Source: Paenibacillus sp. 598K (GTDB lineage: Bacteria; Bacillota; Bacilli; Paenibacillales; Paenibacillaceae). From it: a stretch of 40,261 nt of DNA. A program made the translations under genes and the position numbers. The first letter of the stretch is position 1; every line of letters begins with the position of its first letter. The stretch is taken from the NCBI RefSeq assembly GCF_003851045.1, contig NZ_BFBX01000083.1, positions 103,241-143,501 on the forward strand, read 5' to 3'. This document shows, in pieces, positions 1 through 9,130 of the stretch. Below the pieces are notes generated by a model, which worked only from the letters and a program-made list of their open reading frames with translations, did no database searches and was not told where the DNA came from.

Positions 1-114
1 GCGGGAGGTCTTCTTTGCGTGCAGGGAGGGGCTGCCCCGGGGGCTGGCGGCTCGAGCCCCGTCGCATCGTTAGCGATTGTCTCGCGTGGGGCGGCCTGTC
101 CAGATGCCCTCCTA
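1..114. other. Window edge, no assignable gene
   Basis: No start codon with a ribosome binding site is visible. Plus frame 2 is open from base 2 to a TAG at 72-74 and could be the last 23 codons of an upstream gene, but that is too short to identify. Nothing else is recognisable before the stop codon of the minus-strand gene at 115. Confidence 0.2.
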
Positions 115-867
115 TTAGGACGTAGTCCGAATAAGCTCGGACATCGAGTAGCGGCGGTGTTGCTCCAGGAATAGCATCTTGCCCGTACGACCGATATGCT
201 CGTCACGCTCATCGGCGTAATGGACGAGCCAGATGCGCTCCTGCACCTCGTCCGGCAGCGTCAGCAGCTCCTCCAGCGAGGCGTGGACCAGCCCCGGCGA
301 CTGGAGCTGACAGTCATGGAAGATGACGTCGCAGCCCCGCTCCTGCAGGAGCTTATCGAGCAAGCCCGGATTAAAGCGCATGTCGGCGCTATAAAAGAAG
401 TGATCGTTCATATACACTGAGTAGCTCGTCTTGCCCGGGATGTGTGGCGTTTCGATCAGCTCTACGGCAAGCGCAGGGGCGAGCTGCGCCCGAGCTCCCG
501 GCGTGAGCGGGCGGACGTCAAAGAAGTCCTCCAGCCGCTGCCATTCCTGCTGCACGAGTCCACCCTTCAGCGTGTGGTCCCAGATCGGCTGCACCAGCGT
601 CTCGGCAATGTAGAGCACAGGCTTGCGATCGTATTGGAACTTCATCCGGAAGGCGAACTCCTCTAGTCCGCCGACATGGTCGGCATGGATATGCGTAATC
701 AGAATCGCATCAATCTCGGATAATGGCTTGCCCAACTGGTGCAGAGCCATCGGCGCGGTCACGCCGCAATCGATCATGAGCGTCATGTCTTCGGTGTACA
801 CAAGGGCGTTTGTATTATAGTAGCGTTTGCTAAATGCGCTGCCTGTGCCGATCATCTGAATGTCCAA
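115..867 (-). CDS. MBL-fold metallohydrolase (RNase Z-like)
   Basis: This 250-residue protein has the metallo-beta-lactamase fold signature. HIHADHVGG near residues 59-67 supplies the first set of metal-binding His/Asp residues, later His residues (HIPG near 142, HDC near 186) fit the remaining ligands, and SADMRF near 159-164 supplies a bridging Asp. Proteins of this type hydrolyse phosphodiesters or other esters in the cytosol, and no signal peptide is visible. The start is a TTG at 867, chosen because ATCAGGAGGA lies nine bases upstream and the first strand (MDIQMIGTGSAF) is typical of the family. It is monocistronic within the window. The substrate is not predictable; ribonuclease Z and phosphorylcholine-type hydrolases share this fold. 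Confidence 0.85.
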   Translation of the reverse strand: MDIQMIGTGSAFSKRYYNTNALVYTEDMTLMIDCGVTAPMALHQLGKPLSEIDAILITHIHADHVGGLEEFAFRMKFQYDRKPVLYIAETLVQPIWDHTLKGGLVQQEWQRLEDFFDVRPLTPGARAQLAPALAVELIETPHIPGKTSYSVYMNDHFFYSADMRFNPGLLDKLLQERGCDVIFHDCQLQSPGLVHASLEELLTLPDEVQERIWLVHYADERDEHIGRTGKMLFLEQHRRYSMSELIRTTS

Positions 868-911
868 GCCGTCGTTCCTCCTGATACAACCGTTTTTTAA
901 AATTTAACATG

Positions 912-940
912 ATTATATTAGAAATGAAAGGGAGAAATCA
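912..940 (-). promoter_or_regulatory. Candidate promoter of the MBL hydrolase gene
   Basis: On the minus strand a perfect TATAAT (912-917) lies 17 bases from a weak -35 element TGATTT (935-940). The leader to the TTG start would be about 40 nt. The good -10 makes it plausible; the -35 is poor. Confidence 0.45.
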
Positions 941-1056
941 CAGTCTGCTCTCAAAATGCCTAAGTGGCATGGAATCGTACCTGGTCAGTAGCAGACGCGC
1001 CAAGGCCCACATACACTAGGAGCAAGCGCATAGACTGCGAGGGGAGCTGCTGTGTA

Positions 1057-1257
1057 GTGAGTAAAGGAAAAGCCGCGAAGGGGAAAAAGCAACCTGCCAG
1101 CGAGCGCAGTCAGTATCGGATGAAGCTGGTGCTCTCGGATACATGCGCGGTCTGCGCCACGCCATGCGCCCGAGGGATGAGCTACCTCGAACGTATGAAG
1201 GAGCCGGGAGCAGTCGGCAATGGCGTGCCTTGCATATTGACGCGGACCAAGGCGTAA
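1057..1257 (+). CDS. Small Cys-motif protein, uncharacterised
   Basis: This 66-residue product has a Lys-rich, probably disordered N-terminus (SKGKAAKGKKQ) and a compact C-terminal part with CAVCATPC followed by GMSYLERM and GVPCILT. The spaced cysteines suggest a small metal-binding fold. I chose the GTG at 1057 because GAGGGGAG lies about ten bases upstream; the frame stays open further upstream to an ATG at 964 without a matching ribosome binding site. I do not recognise a named family. The orderly Cys/Gly/Pro pattern argues for a real gene, but a chance ORF cannot be excluded. Confidence 0.5.
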   Translation: MSKGKAAKGKKQPASERSQYRMKLVLSDTCAVCATPCARGMSYLERMKEPGAVGNGVPCILTRTKA

Positions 1258-1309
1258 CGGGGCGTTTTCGCATTTCCCGGGGAAGCGCAGATTTCAACAG
1301 TGATCGACA

Positions 1310-1351
1310 GAAGCTGCGGCTGGATTTTTTTGTGCCAGCCGCCGCAACTTC
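1310..1351 (+). other. Hairpin with a U-rich loop
   Basis: GCGGCTGG (1316-1323) pairs with CCAGCCGC (1335-1342), and GAAG/CTTC can extend the base. The run of seven T lies in the loop, not after the stem, so this is not a normal intrinsic terminator. It sits about 55 bases before the next gene and may be part of its leader. Confidence 0.4.
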
Positions 1352-1406
1352 TCATCGCCGCAAGAGTATAATCTTACATCCTGACAACGGATGGAGGTAC
1401 ATAAGG

Positions 1407-1970
1407 ATGAAGTTCAGAAAGATCGTGATCCTGCTGCTGGTTCTCTCCCTGTGGGGGGGCACGATGTTGTTCGCCGACTCGGCGAACCAGCGCGTGCGGG
1501 TCATCGTGAACGGATCGGAGTTGGATGATCAGGGTCTGTTGGTGGACGGCAAGACCTATCTGCCCCTTCGGCAAATCGCCAACACGCTGCAATCGCTGGT
1601 GGAGTGGAATGACAGCGCAAGGCGAGTGACCGTATATAAACCCAATGTTCACATGTTCTTGTTCCAGGACAAGACGATCTTCGGCAATGTGACGCGCAAC
1701 AGTCGGCCGACCTTCAATGTGCATGCCCAGGTCGACAGCCTCAAGGTGGACATCAGCGCCGTCAAGGTGACGATCAGCGATCCCGGAGGTCGCGAAACGC
1801 TCATTCACGAGGAAGAGGTCACCAATCAACGCGAGGACTTCTGGTTGCCGACCAAGGAGATCCGCTATCATTTCGAGGCAGCAGGCAAGTATACCGTTCG
1901 GTTCTACATGAAGCCGGCCGGTTCGGGAGACTGGGCCGTCGTGTCGGAGAAGACGATTGTTTCCAAGTAA
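1407..1970 (+). CDS. Exported copper amine oxidase N-domain-like protein
   Basis: This 187-residue protein starts with a clear signal peptide (MKFRKIV, then a hydrophobic stretch to about residue 20, cleavage probably after LFA). It is followed by a short copper-amine-oxidase N-terminal-like domain: VNGSELDDQGLLVDGKTYLPLRQIA and VEWN. In Paenibacillaceae such domains are widespread non-catalytic extracytoplasmic modules, often cell-wall associated. The second half (residues 90-187) is beta-rich and Ig-like, ending in KYTVRFYMKPAGSG. No oxidase catalytic domain is present. The ATG at 1407 has GGAGG at 1393 with good spacing; a longer frame starting at 1143 would bury the signal peptide. A TATAAT at 1367-1372 may be its -10 box. 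Confidence 0.8.
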   Translation: MKFRKIVILLLVLSLWGGTMLFADSANQRVRVIVNGSELDDQGLLVDGKTYLPLRQIANTLQSLVEWNDSARRVTVYKPNVHMFLFQDKTIFGNVTRNSRPTFNVHAQVDSLKVDISAVKVTISDPGGRETLIHEEEVTNQREDFWLPTKEIRYHFEAAGKYTVRFYMKPAGSGDWAVVSEKTIVSK

Positions 1971-2031
1971 TTCCTTTTTTTCAGTCGTTCGCTGACGCAG
2001 TCATTGTAGTCATTTGCATACGTGTTGCCGT

Positions 2032-2060
2032 TTGACCCGTCAAGTGGAACATGTTACGAT
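2032..2060 (+). promoter_or_regulatory. Sigma-A-type promoter before the DUF1292 gene
   Basis: TTGACC (2032-2037) and TACGAT (2055-2060) are separated by exactly 17 bases, with TG one base before the -10 box (extended -10). The predicted leader is about 35 nt. Confidence 0.7.
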
Positions 2061-2101
2061 ACGTGGGTAGCTGAATAACGAATGGAAATGAGGGTTTTAC
2101 A

Positions 2102-2404
2102 ATGAGCGAACACGTGCATGGACCGGACTGCAACCATGATCACGACCACGAGGAGCATGTATTTGTCGTTACCGACGAAGAGGGCGTAGAACGCGAGATG
2201 GTCATGGTCTTTACATTTGAGTCCGAATCGCAGGTGTATGCGGTGCTGCTGGACCGCAACGATCCAGAGGCGGACGGCATCATCTTCCGTATCGAGGAAG
2301 AGGGCGAGGAGGCATTCCTGGTCGGCATCGAGGACGATGCGGAGTGGGAGCGCGTAACCAAGATCTACGAAGAGATCGCCCGCGCCGAGAGCGAACAAGC
2401 ATAA
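2102..2404 (+). CDS. DUF1292 family protein with His-rich N-terminus
   Basis: This small acidic cytosolic protein of 100 residues has the DUF1292 (YrzB-like) pattern: a two-strand core (VFVVTDEEGVEREMVMVFTF, then YAVLLDR) and the conserved acidic run around IIFRIEEEGEE. The function of the family is unknown. The first 19 residues are unusual: HVHGPDCNHDHDHEEH carries six His and one Cys, a likely metal-binding tail. The ATG at 2102 follows ATGAGGG and a strong promoter at 2032, and a strong terminator follows, so it is probably transcribed alone. Family assignment is fairly secure; the role of the tail is inference. Confidence 0.85.
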   Translation: MSEHVHGPDCNHDHDHEEHVFVVTDEEGVEREMVMVFTFESESQVYAVLLDRNDPEADGIIFRIEEEGEEAFLVGIEDDAEWERVTKIYEEIARAESEQA

Positions 2405-2416
2405 GCGATCCACGAC

Positions 2417-2453
2417 AAACAGGCAGCCCGCCGACGGGCTGCCTGTTTTTTTG
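2417..2453 (+). terminator. Intrinsic terminator of the DUF1292 gene
   Basis: A perfect 12-bp stem ACAGGCAGCCCG/CGGGCTGCCTGT (2419-2430 / 2435-2446) with a 4-base loop is followed by seven T. The A run before it could also serve transcripts arriving from speA on the minus strand. Confidence 0.9.
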
Positions 2454-2516
2454 GGGACTTCTTCAAGATAATCGCAGCACCCAACCGGGCTGGAGTGTGC
2501 GGCGATAAACACCATC

Positions 2517-3986
2517 TTAGAAAATCGCCGTCTCCTCGACGATGACCTTGACGAACTCGATGCTGCGATCCTCCGGTCCCTTGACCGGCAGGCCGACCTC
2601 GACATGATCGACGATATAGTCGATGTTCTGCTGAGAGATGACCTCGCCCGGCAGCAGGATCGGGATGCCAGGCGGATAGACGTAGATGAATTCGGCAATA
2701 ATCCGTCCCGCGGATTCCTTGAAGGGAATCACTTCCGTCTCGGCGTAGAAGGCGTCGCGCGGCGTCAGCGAGAGCTGGGGGATCTCCGGGATCTTGACGA
2801 TCAGCTCATGCGCTTCGCGCTTCTGGTAGTACTGCCCAGAGAGGTCGCGCAGCGCCGTCAGCAGCGTCTCGATCGGCTCCTCGCTGTCGCCTGGCGTGAC
2901 CAGACAGAGGATATTGTACATGTCGCTTAGCTCGATCTCGATGTTGTAATGATCGCGCAGCCAATTCTCGACCTCGTAGCCCGTCACGCCGAGGTGGCGG
3001 ACATGGATCGTCAGCTTGGTCGGATCGAAGTCGTACGTCGCCTCATCGCCAAGGATTTCCTCGCCTATGCAGTACAGACCGGGGATTCGGTTGATCTCCG
3101 AGCGGGCATGGGACGCCAGTTGGATGGTTTTCTCGGCAATCGCATGGCCGTTGATGGCGAGCTGACGGCGCGAGGTATCCAGCGAGCCAAGCAGCAGGTA
3201 GGAGGTCGACGTCGTCGTCAGCATGCTGATGATCGTCTGGACGCGCTGCGGATTGATCCGTCCCTTGCGCACATTAAGGACCGAGCTCTGCGTCATCGAG
3301 CCGCCAAGCTTGTGCACGCTGGTCGCCGCCATATCCGCGCCCGCTTGCATCGCCGACATCGGCAGCCCGTCATGAAAGTGGATCAGTACGCCGTGCGCTT
3401 CGTCCACCAGTACGGGGATGTCGTAGCCATGCACCAGGTCGACGATTTCCTTCAGGTCGGCACAGATGCCATAGTAGGTCGGATTGATGACGACTACGGC
3501 CTTGGCGTCGGGATGACGCTCGAGCGCGCGCCGCACCGAGCGCGTCGTGATGCCGTGGTCGATCCCGAGGTTGGCGTCGCGCGCGGGCGAGATGAAGACT
3601 GGCCGGGCGCCAGCAAAAATAATCGCCGACATAATCGATTTGTGCACGTTGCGCGGGACGATGATCTTGTCGCCGGGAGCGCAGACAGTGAGGATCATTG
3701 TCATGATCGCTCCGCTCGTCCCTTGCACGGAAAAGTACGTATAGTCAGCGCCAAAAGCGTCTGCCGCCAGCTGCTGGGCTTCTTCGATCACTCCGGTCGG
3801 CTGGTGCAGATCGTCAAGCGGCGCGATATTGATCAGATCGATGGAGAGCGCATTGTCTCCGACAAACGTCCGAAATTCGGGATCGCTGCCGGCCCCCTTC
3901 TTGTGGCCGGGAATATGAAACTGAACGGGGTTGTGCTGCGCGTGTGTGCGCAGCGCGGTGAACAGCGGGGTGCGAGTGTGATCCAT
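2517..3986 (-). CDS. speA: Arginine/ornithine/lysine decarboxylase, SpeA type
   Basis: This 489-residue PLP enzyme of the fold-type-I Orn/Lys/Arg decarboxylase family matches my memory of B. subtilis SpeA along its whole length. It should decarboxylate arginine to agmatine, the first step of polyamine synthesis. Visible motifs are HIPGHKKG near residue 24, SVQGTSGA (PLP phosphate region), VDEAHG (Asp contacting the PLP pyridine nitrogen) and TSVHKLGGS, whose Lys forms the Schiff base. The C-terminal domain has the conserved PPGIP. A GTG five codons upstream (4001) abuts the Shine-Dalgarno GAAAGGTGG, so the ATG at 3986, about 11 bases from it, is the better start. It is divergent from the MFS gene. 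Confidence 0.93.
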   Translation of the reverse strand: MDHTRTPLFTALRTHAQHNPVQFHIPGHKKGAGSDPEFRTFVGDNALSIDLINIAPLDDLHQPTGVIEEAQQLAADAFGADYTYFSVQGTSGAIMTMILTVCAPGDKIIVPRNVHKSIMSAIIFAGARPVFISPARDANLGIDHGITTRSVRRALERHPDAKAVVVINPTYYGICADLKEIVDLVHGYDIPVLVDEAHGVLIHFHDGLPMSAMQAGADMAATSVHKLGGSMTQSSVLNVRKGRINPQRVQTIISMLTTTSTSYLLLGSLDTSRRQLAINGHAIAEKTIQLASHARSEINRIPGLYCIGEEILGDEATYDFDPTKLTIHVRHLGVTGYEVENWLRDHYNIEIELSDMYNILCLVTPGDSEEPIETLLTALRDLSGQYYQKREAHELIVKIPEIPQLSLTPRDAFYAETEVIPFKESAGRIIAEFIYVYPPGIPILLPGEVISQQNIDYIVDHVEVGLPVKGPEDRSIEFVKVIVEETAIF

Positions 3987-4030
3987 CGCGGCGTCACCCA
4001 CCTTTCATGGTAGTGGTACAAACTAGGATG

Positions 4031-4058
4031 AGTATAGCAAAAACGGCCGGGAATGCAA
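4031..4058 (-). promoter_or_regulatory. Promoter of speA
   Basis: On the minus strand TTGCAT (4053-4058) is 16 bases from TATACT (4031-4036), with TG one base upstream of the -10 box. The leader before speA is about 40 nt. Confidence 0.65.
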
Positions 4059-4113
4059 GGACTTGTTCGATAGGATCATTGTTCTCAGTTTGTCCATTTC
4101 CATGGTTTGGCGG

Positions 4114-4129
4114 GATATGGTACGATATC
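4114..4129 (+). promoter_or_regulatory. Near-palindrome over the MFS gene -10 box
   Basis: GATATGGTACGATATC is 14/16 palindromic and contains an extended -10 element (TGG-TACGAT, 4118-4126). It lies about 20 bases before the MFS start codon. A dimeric repressor bound here would block the promoter, which would suit a drug exporter. No regulator gene is adjacent, so this is inference. Confidence 0.45.
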
Positions 4130-4147
4130 GGGTGGAGGGAGTCTAAC

Positions 4148-5332
4148 ATGAACAAACCATTAGCCGTCGTCATGCTGACCCTGATGACGACATTTATCGG
4201 CTTCGGGATTATTATTCCGGTCATGCCGGAATTGATCAAACGGGTCGATTCCAACGAGCTGGCACTACATACCGGATTGCTGCTGTCGATCTACTCGGCC
4301 GTCTCGTTCCTGATGTCGCCGCTCTGGGGCTCGCTCTCGGACCGGATCGGCCGACGCCCGATTATCCTGATCGGCATCCTCGGCTTCTCGGCCAGCTTCC
4401 TTGTGTTCGGCCTGGGGGCGCACAACCTGACGCTGATGTATGTGTCGCGCATCCTGGGCGGATTGTTCTCCGGGGCGGTGACGTCGGTGATCGTCGCCTA
4501 TGTCGCCGATGTGACGCCGCCCGAGGAGCGCACGCGGGGGATGGGTCTTGTTGGGATGTCGATCGGTCTGGGTTTTACGATCGGCCCCGGCGTCGGCGGA
4601 TTGCTCAGCAAGATTTCACTGGAGACGCCTTTCTTCGTCGCTTCGGCGTTGGCGTTGCTCACGTTCTTCCTTGCGTGGAGCCGGCTCAAGGAATCGCTTG
4701 ATCCAGAGCGTCGTCGTCAGCCGTCGGCCGAGCGGGTATCGCGCTGGACGGCGTTCCGCGGCTCGCTACGGTACCTGTACCTGCTGGCGCTATTCGTGGC
4801 GCTGTCGCTTGCCGGACTGGAGGCGACGTTGCAGCTGTTCGGCATGGAGCGCTTCGAGGTAACGCCCGGCCAGGTCGGGATGATGTTTTTTGTGTGCGGA
4901 CTCGTCGGCGCGCTGGTGCAGGGCGGGATCGTCCGGCGGTACATCCGCAAAGGGGACGAGCCGAAGTTTATCGTCGCGGGTCTGCTGTTCTCGGCGGTGG
5001 GCTTCCTGCTGCTGCTCACCTCGCATACGTTGTGGACGGCGACACTGTTCCTGGCGATCTTCGGCATCGGCAATGCGCTGATCCGGCCATGCGTTACTTC
5101 GCTGATCACGCAGAAGACGACGGTCGGCCAGGGCGTGGCCTCCGGTCTCAGCTCCTCGATGGACAGTCTGGGCCGGATCATCGGGCCGCTTGGCGGGGCG
5201 ATGCTGTTCAAGCTCGACCTGCAGCTGCCGTATGTCGTCGGCGGTCTGCTGTCGCTCGCGGCGCTGCTGTTCCTCGCCCGCTTCGTTACGCTCGATCGTC
5301 AGCGCGCAGGCAGCGAGGCGCTGCCGCGCTGA
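4148..5332 (+). CDS. MFS drug:H+ antiporter-like exporter (DHA1 type)
   Basis: This 394-residue inner-membrane protein has about 12 hydrophobic segments. The MFS signature GSLSDRIGRRPI lies between segments 2 and 3 near residue 63, the antiporter motif C-like GPGVGG is in segment 5, and a charged central loop (KESLDPERRRQPSAERVS) separates the halves. The pattern fits the TetA/multidrug branch, which exchanges protons for drugs or metabolites; the substrate cannot be read from sequence. The ATG at 4148 has GGTGGAGGGAG upstream, and an upstream frame from 4007 lacks support. It is divergent from speA; polyamine export is a possible but unproven link. Confidence 0.88.
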   Translation: MNKPLAVVMLTLMTTFIGFGIIIPVMPELIKRVDSNELALHTGLLLSIYSAVSFLMSPLWGSLSDRIGRRPIILIGILGFSASFLVFGLGAHNLTLMYVSRILGGLFSGAVTSVIVAYVADVTPPEERTRGMGLVGMSIGLGFTIGPGVGGLLSKISLETPFFVASALALLTFFLAWSRLKESLDPERRRQPSAERVSRWTAFRGSLRYLYLLALFVALSLAGLEATLQLFGMERFEVTPGQVGMMFFVCGLVGALVQGGIVRRYIRKGDEPKFIVAGLLFSAVGFLLLLTSHTLWTATLFLAIFGIGNALIRPCVTSLITQKTTVGQGVASGLSSSMDSLGRIIGPLGGAMLFKLDLQLPYVVGGLLSLAALLFLARFVTLDRQRAGSEALPR

Positions 5333-5400
5333 GGCTAGCGCCCGCCGCAGCCAGCGCTGGCAGGTATCGCACGCGCATCGTATGCTACGATGGGCATACA

Positions 5401-5443
5401 AAAAAGCTCTTTCTCGCCGTGACTGGCTGGAAAGAGCTTTTTT
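5401..5443. terminator. Bidirectional terminator between the MFS gene and yktB
   Basis: AAAAAGCTCTTTC (5401-5413) pairs perfectly with GAAAGAGCTTTTT (5430-5442). A and T runs on the outside give U tracts in both directions, as expected between convergent genes. Confidence 0.88.
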
Positions 5444-5497
5444 GTCTTATAGACAGTGCGCAACGCAATGCGGCTACAAGGCTAAGCCAGCCTGACG

Positions 5498-6139
5498 TCA
5501 ACGCGCCAGGCGGTACAGCGGCAGCAGCGACGCGAACGTTTCCTCCGCCTTGGCCAGCAGGGCGGAGCCGTCGCGCAGCAGTGGATCGTGGCGATCGATG
5601 ATCAGGCCGCAGAGCAGCTCGGCTGACTTGACCGTCTGCAAGCGCGAGAGCAGCGTCTGCAGCTCGTCGGCGCTCAGCTTGCTATGGAGCGTGCCGCCAG
5701 GCTCGGTATGGTCGCCGGACCAGGTGAAGCCGGAAGGGATCTGCTTGCGCAGCTCGCTTACGCGCTTGAGCGCTTGCTTGGCGAAGCTCTCCTTGGCCGT
5801 AGCTTCATAGATCAGGGCGAACTGGATGAACAGATGCGATTCGAACAGACCGATCTGAAAATGCGGGTGTGCCTTGTAGCCCCGCTTGTTGGGCGCGTAA
5901 GCGACCCACGTATCGTTGGGCGGATGTACCTTGCGCCGCGCATGCTTGGCCACATGCGGATACATCTCCTCGCCGCACAGTACAGAGAGCGTTGGCGCCA
6001 GCTCGGCGCCGAGCTGGTGCAGCTTGGGCCGGACGCGGGCGATCAGCGCCTCCATGCGCGGCTCGAGGCCGTCGATGGCGAAGACGTCGAAGTCCTCGGG
6101 CGCAAAGCCGGGGAAGGTCGTTTGGGCAGCGGTTGTCAC
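5498..6139 (-). CDS. yktB: DUF1054 family protein (YktB, UPF0637)
   Basis: This cytosolic protein of 213 residues belongs to the DUF1054/UPF0637 family of Bacillota, whose function is unknown. Recognisable family features are [19 protein letters not shown] at the N-terminus, the block [20 protein letters not shown]-like, and [16 protein letters not shown]. The start is set at the GTG at 6139: AGGAGGT lies seven bases upstream, and the product then begins close to the family N-terminus. A longer frame to 6256 would add 39 residues without a ribosome binding site. It is monocistronic and convergent with the MFS gene. Confidence 0.88.
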   Translation of the reverse strand: [213 protein letters not shown]

Positions 6140-6291
6140 AGTATGTACCTCCTGAACATGATGGTATGAAGTATACCATACCTGACGGTCGATGCCGAGG
6201 CCGACTGCAACCTTTGGGCGCTCGTCCGCGTCAAATAAGCAATTGCCCGTAAGCAACAGCCCGCGCGTATAAAATTAGTCAATAAACCAAG

Positions 6292-6320
6292 TTGCCAGAA
6301 CATATGATGGAGTATAAGAT
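6292..6320 (+). promoter_or_regulatory. Candidate promoter of the 198-residue unknown gene
   Basis: TTGCCA (6292-6297) and TAAGAT (6315-6320) are 17 bases apart; TATAAG two bases earlier is an alternative -10. The predicted leader is about 55 nt. Confidence 0.5.
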
Positions 6321-6379
6321 AGGATTAGAAACAAATTTTCAGAACATTTACACAATTATCCGACTGAGGAGGGATAGCC

Positions 6380-6976
6380 GTGAATAAAAGCTATGAAGTT
6401 GAATACTGCAATCTGGAGCTCCGCTTTGATCGGCGGCAAATCCAGCATCTGATTCGGGATCTGATCCAGGAAGGCTATTCTCTCTATTGGAGCGAGACGG
6501 AGAACATGCTGCTCATCTCGATCCGCACCGGGCGCAAGCTCGTCAAGCTGAGATTCCAGCGCGTCCGCAACCGGTTCAAAATTGTCGGCGATTACACGAT
6601 TAAGGATGAGAAGCTGTCCCTGCTGATCGAAAAGCTCATTAACGATACGCGCGGCCATGCCGTCGTCAAACGATTCCGCGACCGTCAGATTGTCATTGAA
6701 AATATTATGTTCGGTGAAATTATTCGACTGGTGGAGGTGTCGGGGATGGAGCATAAAATCATCTATCAACGCAAGCCATTCGTAACGACGGAAGAAATGA
6801 TCCAGGCCTTTCAATCCAAGCGTGCCGAACAGCGGGTGCCGGTATTGCGTTATGAGCTGGATTACGAGCTGATGTGTCTGCACGAGGCGCTGCAGGAAGG
6901 TCGGACGGAAGACGCCGACGCCAGCCGCGAGAAGCTTGCGTTGCTGCGCAGCGAGATGCTGCAGCTGGAGATGTAA
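6380..6976 (+). CDS. Uncharacterised 198-residue cytosolic protein
   Basis: I do not recognise this protein with confidence. It has no signal peptide or membrane segment. Residues 1-100 are a charged alpha/beta region (YEVEYCNLELRFDRRQIQ, LISIRTGRKLVKLRFQRV) followed by a basic stretch. Residues 125-150 are helical, and the last 40 residues form an acidic amphipathic helix with repeated Leu (CLHEALQEG ... LALLRSEMLQLEM). The GTG at 6380 is preceded by GAGGAGGGA at good spacing. It has its own promoter and terminator and lies upstream of gndA without being co-transcribed. It appears genuinely coding, with GC and codon use like its neighbours. Confidence 0.8.
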   Translation: MNKSYEVEYCNLELRFDRRQIQHLIRDLIQEGYSLYWSETENMLLISIRTGRKLVKLRFQRVRNRFKIVGDYTIKDEKLSLLIEKLINDTRGHAVVKRFRDRQIVIENIMFGEIIRLVEVSGMEHKIIYQRKPFVTTEEMIQAFQSKRAEQRVPVLRYELDYELMCLHEALQEGRTEDADASREKLALLRSEMLQLEM

Positions 6977-7025
6977 TCTAGGATCGGACGGAAAGGATGA
7001 GCGTACGCATGTCTAGCAGCACCTG

Positions 7026-7065
7026 AGGGATGCTTCCGGAAAAAGCGGGAGCATCCTTTGTTTTT
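7026..7065 (+). terminator. Intrinsic terminator
   Basis: A 13-bp stem (7026-7038 / 7046-7058, with two G-T pairs) around an A-rich loop is followed by TTGTTTTT. It separates the 198-residue gene from gndA. Confidence 0.85.
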
Positions 7066-7109
7066 GCGCCTGCGATTGCGGCAGTTTTCTCTCATTTTCA
7101 ACATTACAG

Positions 7110-7138
7110 TTTTCATCCGGCCGCAAAAAGAGTAAAAT
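7110..7138 (+). promoter_or_regulatory. Candidate promoter of gndA
   Basis: TTTTCA (7110-7115) and TAAAAT (7133-7138) are spaced by 17 bases, giving a leader of about 65 nt. The -35 is weak. The AT-rich stretch up to 7200 stands out from the GC-rich surroundings. Confidence 0.4.
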
Positions 7139-7208
7139 AACATTATTGTGTGTCGTTTTACCCACCTCTTCACCATAAACTATATAGAAAAGGGATGGAA
7201 CCAAACCA

Positions 7209-8601
<1,393 letters not shown>

Positions 8602-8618
<17 letters not shown>

Positions 8619-8952
8619 GCTTCCGCTGAGGAATGGCAGTCTCTGCCGGAGTGAGGCCGTTGACGCCTCGCACCGCTTCGGCGAGCAGCACGCGCAGCCG
8701 CGCCTGCTCCTGCTGGCAGCTTGGCTTGCCCCGCAGGATGAGCATGGCGGCTTCGGCGAAGCACGCGAAGGTATGAGGCAATAAAGGTGGCTGGCTGGAC
8801 TCAAGCGCGCTTGTATCCAGCTCGGCCGCCTTTTTTTTGAGCCATTCGAGCATCCAGATGACGTCGGCACGGCAGAGCGGATGCTCCGGGTGCAGTATCC
8901 GCGCCAGACGCTGCTCGCAAGAATCGGCCGTAATATGGCCGCGATTGTACAT
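8602..8952 (-). CDS. Small hypothetical protein convergent with gndA
   Basis: This 116-residue product has no recognised family. It looks mostly helical ([35 protein letters not shown], which I split here as several amphipathic turns) with a Pro/Ser-rich tail. The ATG at 8952 has AAAGGAGGG six bases upstream, an excellent ribosome binding site. The last 17 bases overlap the end of gndA on the other strand. A strong plus-strand terminator lies inside it (8786-8838), encoding the KKK and neighbouring residues. Either both are real or the ORF is fortuitous; the ribosome binding site favours a gene. Confidence 0.55.
8786..8838 (+). terminator. Probable gndA terminator inside the convergent ORF
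   Basis: GGTGGC (8786-8791) pairs with GCCGCC (8825-8830); further pairing CTGGA/TCCAG and an inner CAAGCG/CGCTTG build a long stem. Eight T follow (8831-8838). It lies 168 bases after the gndA stop codon. Confidence 0.75.
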
Positions 8953-9035
8953 AGCGGACCCTCCTTTCCTATGAAGCATCGGACGCTACTCTATGCATAC
9001 GAGGGAGAGTGGCAGATTATACGAGCAGCCGATGA

Positions 9036-9065
9036 TTGTCTGTCCTTTCGGCGCTATGGTATGAT
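9036..9065 (+). promoter_or_regulatory. Promoter of the aroK-aroA group
   Basis: TTGTCT (9036-9041) and TATGAT (9060-9065) are 18 bases apart, with TG one base before the -10 box. The leader to the aroK start is about 60 nt. Confidence 0.6.
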
Positions 9066-9130
9066 GAGGGTTGACTGCTGTCCGCGCCTCGCGCGCGGGT
9101 GGCGCAAGGCAGAATCAAGAGGTGTTGCTA

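Noticed and set aside
964..1056. Longer N-terminus of the 66-residue Cys-motif protein from an ATG at 964
   Set aside because: No ribosome binding site precedes 964, whereas GAGGGGAG precedes the GTG at 1057.
2949..4013. Plus-strand frame of 354 codons opposite speA
   Set aside because: It is the reverse frame of a clear SpeA, with heavy Arg/His/Asp content.
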